A DNA stretch of 64,000 nucleotides from Alsobacter soli. GTDB taxonomy: Bacteria; Pseudomonadota; Alphaproteobacteria; Rhizobiales; Beijerinckiaceae. Location of the stretch: assembly GCF_003004785.1 (NCBI RefSeq), contig NZ_PVZS01000002.1, positions 124,001-188,000 of the forward strand, given 5' to 3'. Below, piece after piece: positions 8,798 through 15,176 of the stretch. A program made the translations under genes and the position numbers. Under the pieces are notes generated by a model that saw only the letters and a list, made by a program, of their open reading frames with translations, was not told the origin of the DNA and ran no database searches. Positions within the stretch are counted from its first letter, which is position 1, and every line of letters begins with the position of its first letter.

Positions 8798-9817
8798 ATG
8801 CCGGTGGTCCAACTCGCCGCACGCCGCGCCGCGCCCGCCGTTTCGGCGGGTCCCGCCATCGCAGGCGCGGGCTGTGGCCCGCACGCCCTGCACGGCCCCG
8901 ACCGGAGCTGGCCGGAAACGAACTGCTCCGTCGACCTCTGGATCGAGCTTTTGGGGGCGCTCGGCCGCGAGCCGGCCGCCGCTATGGCGTTCGCGGTGAC
9001 GCAGGACTTCGAAGGCGACCAGTTCACCTTTTTCAAGATCCCGGCGGAGGACCTGGAGCGGCTCTACGGACTGACCCTCCTGGAGCTGTCCGTCTTCGAC
9101 CGGCTCGAGAGCCACGTGGCCGAGCAGCTCGGACGGGGCCGCGTCGTCTTGGTGGAGGCGGACGGCTTCTGGCTGCCCGACACCCAGGGCGTGTCCTACA
9201 GGACCGAGCACACGAAGACGACGATCGGGATCAATCGGCTGGACGAGGGCGCGCGCACGCTCGAGTACTTCCACAACGCCGGCTATTTCCGCCTCCAGGG
9301 CGAGGATTTCGACGGCGTGTTCAACCGCCTGCCGGGCCAGCGCTCGGACGCGACGATGTTCCCCTATGTCGAGTTCGTCAAACTGGACCAGCCGGCGCTC
9401 GACGAAGCGCGCCTGCGCGCGGCCGCCAAGGACTTGCTCTACCGCCATCTTGAGCGCGCGCCATCCTCCAACCCCGTGGAGGCCTGGCGTCCCCGCCTGT
9501 CCGGCCAGTTGCAGGCGCTGGCTGACCGCGACCACAACGCCTTCCACAAATACGCCTTCAACACCGCGCGCCAGCTGGGCGCGAATTTCGAGCTGCTGGC
9601 GAGCTTCCTCGATTGGCTCGCGCCCGGCGAAGGCTCCCCCTACGCCGAACAGCGCGCCGCCGCGCTGCGAATCGCCCATGGCGCGAAGACCCTCCAATTC
9701 AACATGGCCCGGGCTGTCGCCCGCGGTCGCCACGACGGCCTGAACCCGCACCTGGACGCGCTCGCGTCCGACTGGGAGGCCTGCGTCCCGGCCCTCGCGG
9801 CCACATTGGGAGCCTGA
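8798..9817 (+). CDS. DUF1839-family protein, possible BtrH-like aminoacyl transferase
   Basis: A 339-residue soluble protein of the DUF1839 type, a usual neighbour of amino acid:carrier protein ligases. WPETNCSVDLWIELLGALG places Cys43 at the start of a helix. GRVVLVEADGFWLPD followed by YRTEHTKTTIG brings Asp122 and His138 into the order Cys-Asp-His. This resembles the N-terminal domain of BtrH, the butirosin enzyme that moves an aminoacyl group from an acyl carrier protein to an aminoglycoside. By analogy the protein could unload the aminoacyl carrier protein onto an acceptor. The resemblance is by eye and the function is inference. It has 2-base gaps to both neighbours. Confidence 0.75.
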   Translation: MPVVQLAARRAAPAVSAGPAIAGAGCGPHALHGPDRSWPETNCSVDLWIELLGALGREPAAAMAFAVTQDFEGDQFTFFKIPAEDLERLYGLTLLELSVFDRLESHVAEQLGRGRVVLVEADGFWLPDTQGVSYRTEHTKTTIGINRLDEGARTLEYFHNAGYFRLQGEDFDGVFNRLPGQRSDATMFPYVEFVKLDQPALDEARLRAAAKDLLYRHLERAPSSNPVEAWRPRLSGQLQALADRDHNAFHKYAFNTARQLGANFELLASFLDWLAPGEGSPYAEQRAAALRIAHGAKTLQFNMARAVARGRHDGLNPHLDALASDWEACVPALAATLGA

Positions 9818-9819
9818 CC

Positions 9820-12294
9820 ATGGCCCGCTGGACATCGAGCGCCGACACGGTGCGGGCCGTGGAGGCCTGGGAGCTGGCGACCACCGGACCGGGCGCGGCC
9901 GCCGCCCCGTCCGATCTGCCGCTGGACCTGCGTTGGCTTCCGGCCGCTGTCCCCGGCACGGCTGCTGCCGCTCTCGCGGACGCCGGGGCGTGGAGCTTCG
10001 AACGGCCGCAGGGTCTCCACGACAAGGACGTCTGGTATCGCGCCCGCCTGGAAGGGCAGGGGCCCGAGACCCTCCGCTTCGAAGGTCTCGCCACGACCGC
10101 CGAGGTGTGGCTCGACGACCGGCGCATCCTGCTGTCCGACAACATGTTCCTCGCCCACGAGGTGGACGTCGAGCTCTCCGGCGAGCACGTGCTCGCAATC
10201 GCGTTTCGCGCGATCGCCGACCGCGTGGCCGCGGTGCGTCCCCGCGGGCGCTGGCGCGCCCCCATGATCGCCGGCGACGGGCTTCGTCGGATGCGGACGA
10301 CGCTGCTGGGCCACATGCCCGGCTGGTGCCCGCCGGTGGACGTGGTGGGTCCCTGGCGCCCGGTCACCCGCATTCGTGGAGGCGGCGTGCGCATCCGGGA
10401 GGTCGGCTTGCGCGCCGAGGCGTTGGACGACCAGGGCGGCCGCCTTCGGGTCCGGGTCGACCTGGAGCCTTCGGCTGCGGCGCCGACATTGGCAGCGCTC
10501 TGCTGCGCCGGGGCCGAGGCGCCGCTGCGCGAGACCGCCCCGGGGCGGCTCGAAGGCGAGCTGAACCTGGCCGATGTCGACCGCTGGTTCCCCAACGGCT
10601 ACGGCCCGCAGCCGCTCTATCCGGTGGGCATTCGGCTTGGCGAGGCCGCCCTGGACCTCGGCAGGGTCGGCTTCCGCAGCATCGAGGTGGACCGCGGGAC
10701 CGACGGCAAGGGCTTCGCCCTCGTGGTCAACGGGCGCAAGGTCTTCTGCCGCGGCGCCTGCTGGACGCCCCTGGACGTCGTCTCCCTGAACGCCGCGCCC
10801 GAGGAATGTCGCCAGGCCCTCGAGCAGGTCCGAGACGCCGGCTTCACCATGCTGCGGGTGAGCGGGACCACCGTCTACGAGACGGATCTCTTCTACGCCC
10901 TGTGCGACGAGCTCGGCATCCTGGTCTGGCAGGACGCCATGCTGGCCAACCTCGACCACCCGGCCGACGACCCCGCCTTCGTGTCGAGCCTCGTCGCCGA
11001 GGCGCGCCACTTCCTGTCCCGCAACCAGTCGTCGCCCAGCCTCGCCGTGTTCTGCGGCGGGAGCGAAGCCGCCCAGCAGGCCGCCATGCTGGGCGCTCCT
11101 CCGGACTGCTGGTCCGGCCCCATCACGCGCGAAGTCCTGCCCGCGGTGGTCGCCCAACTGCGGCCTGACCTGGCCTATGTGGAGAACAGCCCCTTCGGCG
11201 GTCCGCTGCCTTTCGCCGCCGACGAGGGCGTGACGCACTACTACGGCGTGGGCGCCTACCGCCGCCCCCTGGAGGACACTCGCCGCGCCGGCGTGCGCTT
11301 CGCCTCCGAGTGCCTCGCCTTTGCGAATGTTCCCGAGGCCGCGACGCTGCGCCGGCTCCTGCCCGGCCCGGTCGGCGATCCGCTGTGGAAGCGCCGCGCG
11401 CCACGTGACTCGGGCGCCGCCTGGGATTTCGAGGATGTGCGCGACCACTACGTGGCCCTGCTCTACGGCGTCGACCCCGTCGCGCTGCGCGCGAGCGACC
11501 CTGAGCGCTACCTGGACCTGTCCCGGGCCGCCGTGGCCGAGGTGATGGAGGCGACCTTCGCCGAATGGCGACGACCCGGCTCGCCCACCGCCGGCGGCCT
11601 CGTCTGGTTCCTGCGGGACCTGTGGCCCGGGGCCGGCTGGGGCCTCGTCGACGCAGCCGGCAGGCCGAAATCCGCCTTCTCGGCCCTCAGGCGCGCGTTC
11701 CGTCCTGTGCAGCTGGCCGCCACGGATGAAGGCGTGAACGGCCTCGCTCTGCACCTCCTGAACGACACGCCGCGGCCCGTGGAGGCGCTGCTGAGCTTCG
11801 CCTGCCTGCGCGAGGGCGCGGTCCCGGTCGCCCGGGCTGAACGGGCCGTGGCGCTGTCGCCAAGGTCCGCCCTGACCCTGTCCTCCGCCGAACTGCTGGG
11901 CGGCTTCTTCGACGTAACCTACGCCTACCGCTTCGGCCCGCCCTCGCACGACGTTTGCGTCGCCGCCTTGCGGGACGCGCGCTCCGGCGCAGTGCTGGCC
12001 GAGGCATTCCATTTCCCGCTCGGTCGGGGCGACGCTCGCCAGGCGCTCGGCCTGTCGGCCCGCCTGGACCGGGACGGGGAGGGGTGGTCCCTCGTCGTGT
12101 CCACGGACCGCTTCGCGCAGTCCGTCCATGTTGTGGACGACGCCTACTGGCCGGAAGACAACTGGTTCCACCTCGCGCCGGGGCACGAAAAGCGCGTCCG
12201 CCTGCGGCCCGCCCCTGGGGCCAGCGCCTCGCCTTTGGGGCGTGTCGAGGCCCTGAACGGCCTGGCCTCGTGCCCGTATGAGGCCGAGCCGTGA
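9820..12294 (+). CDS. Glycoside hydrolase family 2-like (beta-mannosidase-fold) protein
   Basis: An 824-residue protein built like a GH2 beta-mannosidase. An N-terminal jelly-roll (DKDVWYRARL, RFEGLATTAEVWLDD) leads through Ig-like domains into a TIM barrel (ACWTPLDVV, DAGFTMLRVSG, DELGILVWQD) and then C-terminal beta domains. The acid/base position reads CGGSE (Glu416) where mannosidases have GNNE, and the nucleophile position reads RFASE (Glu497). Both glutamates are kept although the surroundings differ. There is no signal peptide, so the protein should be cytoplasmic, unlike scavenging glycosidases. By operon position it may act on the glycan or glycoconjugate substrate of the pathway. 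Its stop overlaps the GTG of the next gene by 4 bases. Confidence 0.8.
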   Translation: MARWTSSADTVRAVEAWELATTGPGAAAAPSDLPLDLRWLPAAVPGTAAAALADAGAWSFERPQGLHDKDVWYRARLEGQGPETLRFEGLATTAEVWLDDRRILLSDNMFLAHEVDVELSGEHVLAIAFRAIADRVAAVRPRGRWRAPMIAGDGLRRMRTTLLGHMPGWCPPVDVVGPWRPVTRIRGGGVRIREVGLRAEALDDQGGRLRVRVDLEPSAAAPTLAALCCAGAEAPLRETAPGRLEGELNLADVDRWFPNGYGPQPLYPVGIRLGEAALDLGRVGFRSIEVDRGTDGKGFALVVNGRKVFCRGACWTPLDVVSLNAAPEECRQALEQVRDAGFTMLRVSGTTVYETDLFYALCDELGILVWQDAMLANLDHPADDPAFVSSLVAEARHFLSRNQSSPSLAVFCGGSEAAQQAAMLGAPPDCWSGPITREVLPAVVAQLRPDLAYVENSPFGGPLPFAADEGVTHYYGVGAYRRPLEDTRRAGVRFASECLAFANVPEAATLRRLLPGPVGDPLWKRRAPRDSGAAWDFEDVRDHYVALLYGVDPVALRASDPERYLDLSRAAVAEVMEATFAEWRRPGSPTAGGLVWFLRDLWPGAGWGLVDAAGRPKSAFSALRRAFRPVQLAATDEGVNGLALHLLNDTPRPVEALLSFACLREGAVPVARAERAVALSPRSALTLSSAELLGGFFDVTYAYRFGPPSHDVCVAALRDARSGAVLAEAFHFPLGRGDARQALGLSARLDRDGEGWSLVVSTDRFAQSVHVVDDAYWPEDNWFHLAPGHEKRVRLRPAPGASASPLGRVEALNGLASCPYEAEP

Positions 12295-14159
12295 TCCCGC
12301 TGGCCTTCGCCGGCTGCGCCGGGTGGCTCCATCCAGCCGCCGGGGAGCGCGGCGTCGTGCTGTGCTCCGCCCATGGCTTTGAAGAACTGGGCGCGCGGCG
12401 CTCCTGGCGCCGGCTGGCCGATCGGCTGGCGGCCGCCGGTTTGCCCACGCTCCGCTTCGACTACCCCGGCACGGGCGACAGCCTGGGCTCGGACGCCGAT
12501 CCCGACCGTGTCGCCGCCTGGCTCGCCTCGATCGGCGAGGCCATCGCTGCGCTGCGCCGCGAGACGCGCGTCGGCGCGGTCTGCCTCGTGGGGCTGCGCC
12601 TCGGAGCCCTGCTGGCCGCCCAGGCCGCGGCCGAGCGCGGCGACATCGCCGGGCTCGCCCTGCTGGCGCCCCCGCAGTCCGGCCGCGCCTATGGCCGCGA
12701 GATGACGGCGCTGTCCGCGGTCCTCGCGCCCCCGGGCGTCAGTTCGATAGTCGCTGACGAACCCGTCGACGGCGTCGACACCGCGGGCTTCCTGCTCACC
12801 CGATCCACCCTGGACGCGCTGAAGCGCCTGGACTGGCGCAAGCTGCCCCACCCTCCGGCGCCCCGCATCCTGTGCATGGCGGAGGCGGCAGCGCCGCCGC
12901 CCGCCAACTGGTCGCAGGCGCGTTTCGAGGATGCGCCGTTCGCCGGTCTCGCATCGTTGCTTCGTGACCCCACCACGGCCGAAACGCCTGACGCCGACTG
13001 GGCCAGGCTCACAGAATGGCTGGCGGACGGCGTTGCAGCGGCTGCCCCTGGATCCCCTTCCCGGCGCTTCGCGCCGCCGGGGATGACCGGGGAGGGTGGT
13101 CCGGCCGAAGCGCATGCGACTGGTCCTGACGCGCCCTCGCCGAAGGTGATTGCCCCGCTCTCCACCGCCATCCCCGGCCGGAGCCGCGCAGCAGCGGAGG
13201 GGAAGGGCATGGGGCCCACGCTTCAGGGCGGCGGGTGGTCGGAACAACTCGCCGCGTTCGGCACGGCAGGCGACCTCGTCGGGGTCCTGAACGAGCCAGC
13301 GAATCCCGCCCCGGGGCGCCCCGTCGTCGTCATCCTCAACGCGGGCGGCAACCCGCACACGGGCTGGGCGCGCCAGACCGTGGACCTGTGCCGCCATTTG
13401 GCCGGGCAGGGCGTCGCATCCCTGCGCATGGACATGCTGGGCTTCGGCGACTCTGGCGAGCCCAGGGACGGCCGCGGGCGACTGTTCTACGCCGACCAGT
13501 CCCATGCTGACGTGGTCCAGGCGATCGACTGGCTGGCGGCGCGCGGTTATTCGGACATCACGGTCGCAGGCCAGTGCAGCGGCGCTTACCGCGCCTTCCA
13601 CAGCGCTTTGGCTGACTACAGGGTCACCGGGCTGGTGATGCTGAACAACCAGGTCTTCGCCTGGCATGACGGCCTGTCGCTGGACGCGGCCATGCGCGAC
13701 AGCTACCGGGCCACGGGCTTCTACCTGGCGCGACTGACCGACCGTGCCACCTGGACTCGGTTGCTCAGGGGCGAGGTCAAAGGCTTGGGCATCGCGCGGG
13801 AGCTCCTGAGCCGCGCGATCAGAGGGCTTGGAGGGCGCGCCGCCGCCCTGGCGAGGCCCCGGGCCGCTGATGAGAACCCGGTCCGCGCCGGCTTCCACGC
13901 CCTGGCGGCCCGTGCCGTCCGCGTCCTCCTCGTTTATGCCGAGGATGACGGCGGGCGCGATGAACTGGCCCGCCACATGGGCCCGGGCGGTCGCGACGCG
14001 CTCGCGCTGCCCGGCGTGTCGATGCGGATCATCCCCGGCGCCGACCACAACCTGACGCCCCGCCACGCCCGTCGGGCCTACGCCGACCACGTCGCAGGTT
14101 TTCTCCTGGATCGGCCGGTCGTCCGCACGCCGGAAAAGCGGCGCGCGAGGCCGGCCTGA
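12291..14159 (+). CDS. Tandem alpha/beta hydrolase, two domains joined by a repeat-derived linker
   Basis: A 622-residue protein with two alpha/beta hydrolase folds. Domain 1 (about 1-245) has HGFEELG, FDYPGTGDS and GLRLGALLA, so arginine sits where the nucleophile should be. Domain 2 (about 315-600) has ILNAGGNPHTGW, DMLGFGDSGEP, GQCSGAYRA and PGADHNLTP. Its nucleophile elbow is G-Q-Cys429-S-G, a cysteine in place of serine, with the histidine in GADHN. The GLRLG and GxCxG pair recalls the two hydrolases of exosortase-A exopolysaccharide loci, fused here; that is from memory. The linker (residues about 252-310) is encoded by dispersed repeat units. The GTG start overlaps the previous stop (GTGA). 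Last gene of the operon. Function unknown; thioesterase-like or acyl transfer activity is possible. Confidence 0.75.
   Translation: MIPLAFAGCAGWLHPAAGERGVVLCSAHGFEELGARRSWRRLADRLAAAGLPTLRFDYPGTGDSLGSDADPDRVAAWLASIGEAIAALRRETRVGAVCLVGLRLGALLAAQAAAERGDIAGLALLAPPQSGRAYGREMTALSAVLAPPGVSSIVADEPVDGVDTAGFLLTRSTLDALKRLDWRKLPHPPAPRILCMAEAAAPPPANWSQARFEDAPFAGLASLLRDPTTAETPDADWARLTEWLADGVAAAAPGSPSRRFAPPGMTGEGGPAEAHATGPDAPSPKVIAPLSTAIPGRSRAAAEGKGMGPTLQGGGWSEQLAAFGTAGDLVGVLNEPANPAPGRPVVVILNAGGNPHTGWARQTVDLCRHLAGQGVASLRMDMLGFGDSGEPRDGRGRLFYADQSHADVVQAIDWLAARGYSDITVAGQCSGAYRAFHSALADYRVTGLVMLNNQVFAWHDGLSLDAAMRDSYRATGFYLARLTDRATWTRLLRGEVKGLGIARELLSRAIRGLGGRAAALARPRAADENPVRAGFHALAARAVRVLLVYAEDDGGRDELARHMGPGGRDALALPGVSMRIIPGADHNLTPRHARRAYADHVAGFLLDRPVVRTPEKRRARPA
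13045..13217. repeat. Pair of dispersed palindromic (REP-like) units inside a coding region
   Basis: The unit at 13045-13087 matches the reverse complement of 28063-28105 at 42 of 43 bases. A second, related unit lies at about 13167-13217 and resembles the one at 28157-28206. Both contain a GC-rich hairpin core and a GGGGATGAC or CATCCCC edge. The reading frame stays open through both and gives a Pro/Ala/Gly-rich linker between the two hydrolase domains. Confidence 0.85.
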
Positions 14160-14180
14160 GGCCTCTCCGCCGCCATCCCC

Positions 14181-14247
14181 TGGCGTGTCCCGGGGATCCA
14201 CGCCCTGGCCGTCGGCGTGGATGGCCGGGACGAGCCCGGCCATGACG
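14181..14247. repeat. Intergenic palindromic repeat of the common rhizobial type
   Basis: It lies in the 213-base gap after the tandem hydrolase. It contains an inverted repeat CCACGCC / GGCGTGG and a second hairpin CCGGG-ACGAG-CCCGG. Read on the minus strand one frame gives MAGLVPAIHA, a peptide I associate with repeated intergenic elements in many Rhizobiales. It is not a gene. It may also end transcription of the operon upstream. Confidence 0.6.
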
Positions 14248-14372
14248 AGCCCTGCATGACGGTCTTCGCTCCTGAGCGCGCACCGCGCTGCTTTGATGCG
14301 CCGCATTGGCGCTCCGGCCGGGTTGGCTCTATATGAGGTCCAGGCCGCGTCGGCGGCCCTTGGAGTTGCGCC

Positions 14373-14549
14373 ATGGCCCAGCCTGCCCAGTGGGAAGCGT
14401 CCGGAGAGGCCGGCCGTTCGGGCCTGCGCGTCTCGCTCTGGCTCGGCGCGGCGGCCGCGGTGGTCGTCGCCGGGCTCCTGCTCTGGGCCGCGCAGGGCGA
14501 AGCCGTGTTCACGGACGTCGTCTCGGCCGCGCTCGCCTGGTGCTTTTGA
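14373..14549 (+). CDS. Small single-pass membrane protein upstream of SCO1-like gene
   Basis: A 58-residue protein. It has a polar N-terminus (about 20 residues), one hydrophobic segment (VSLWLGAAAAVVVAGLLLW) and a short tail ending AALAWCF. The ATG at 14373 follows GGAG at 14362-14365. I recall small membrane proteins with similar tails ahead of SCO1 homologues in other Rhizobiales, so a role tied to copper delivery or respiration is possible but unproven. The stop is 18 bases before the SCO1-like start. Confidence 0.6.
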   Translation: MAQPAQWEASGEAGRSGLRVSLWLGAAAAVVVAGLLLWAAQGEAVFTDVVSAALAWCF

Positions 14550-14567
14550 ACCTGTCAGGTTGATCCC

Positions 14568-15176
14568 ATGTCCACGCCCGCCGCTCCGCGTTCCCCCAAC
14601 CGGCTCGTGCTGCCCCTGCTCGCCTTCCTGTTCGGCGTCATCGGCCTGGGCGTGGCCGCCTACCTGGTGTTCGCGCCCGGCCAGCAGCAGAGCGTGGCGT
14701 CCGCGGTGGGGGGGCCCTTCCGGCTGGTGAACCAGGATGGCCAGCCGGTGACGGAGGCCGTGCTGAAGGGCAAGCCGTCGCTCATCTTCTTCGGCTTCAC
14801 CCACTGCCCGGACGTGTGCCCGACCACCCTGCAGGACGTCACGCAGCTCTATGACGCCCTGGGCGCCAAGGCCGATGACCTCAAGGCCTTCTTCATCTCG
14901 GTGGACCCCGAGCGCGACACGCCCGAGCTGATGAAGACCTACCTGTCCAGCTTCGACAAGCGAATCGTCGGGCTGACGGGCGACCGCCCGTCCATCGACG
15001 CCGTGCAGAAGGCCTACCGGGTGTTCTCCCGCAAGGTGCCCATGGAGGGCGGGGAATACACGATGGACCACACCGCCATCGTCTACCTGATGGACAAGAA
15101 CGGCCGCTTCGTCGGCGGCTTCAACCTCCAGCGCCCGCCGGCCGAGTCCGCCAAGGACGTCGAACGCTATTTCTGA
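14568..15176 (+). CDS. SCO1/SenC-family copper chaperone
   Basis: A 202-residue membrane-anchored thioredoxin-fold protein. One N-terminal membrane segment (about 14-35) precedes a periplasmic domain. The copper site is complete: Cys80 and Cys84 in HCPDVCPT and His168 in MDHTA. SCO proteins deliver copper to, or reduce, the CuA site of cytochrome c oxidase; SVDPERDTP is also typical. No oxidase genes are in the window. The 3' end overlaps the end of the convergent glycosyltransferase gene by 56 bases. Confidence 0.9.
   Translation: MSTPAAPRSPNRLVLPLLAFLFGVIGLGVAAYLVFAPGQQQSVASAVGGPFRLVNQDGQPVTEAVLKGKPSLIFFGFTHCPDVCPTTLQDVTQLYDALGAKADDLKAFFISVDPERDTPELMKTYLSSFDKRIVGLTGDRPSIDAVQKAYRVFSRKVPMEGGEYTMDHTAIVYLMDKNGRFVGGFNLQRPPAESAKDVERYF

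Noticed and set aside
14181-14247. Peptide MAGLVPAIHA on the minus strand as a gene fragment
   Set aside because: It is the translation of a known type of dispersed intergenic repeat, with no start or ribosome site.
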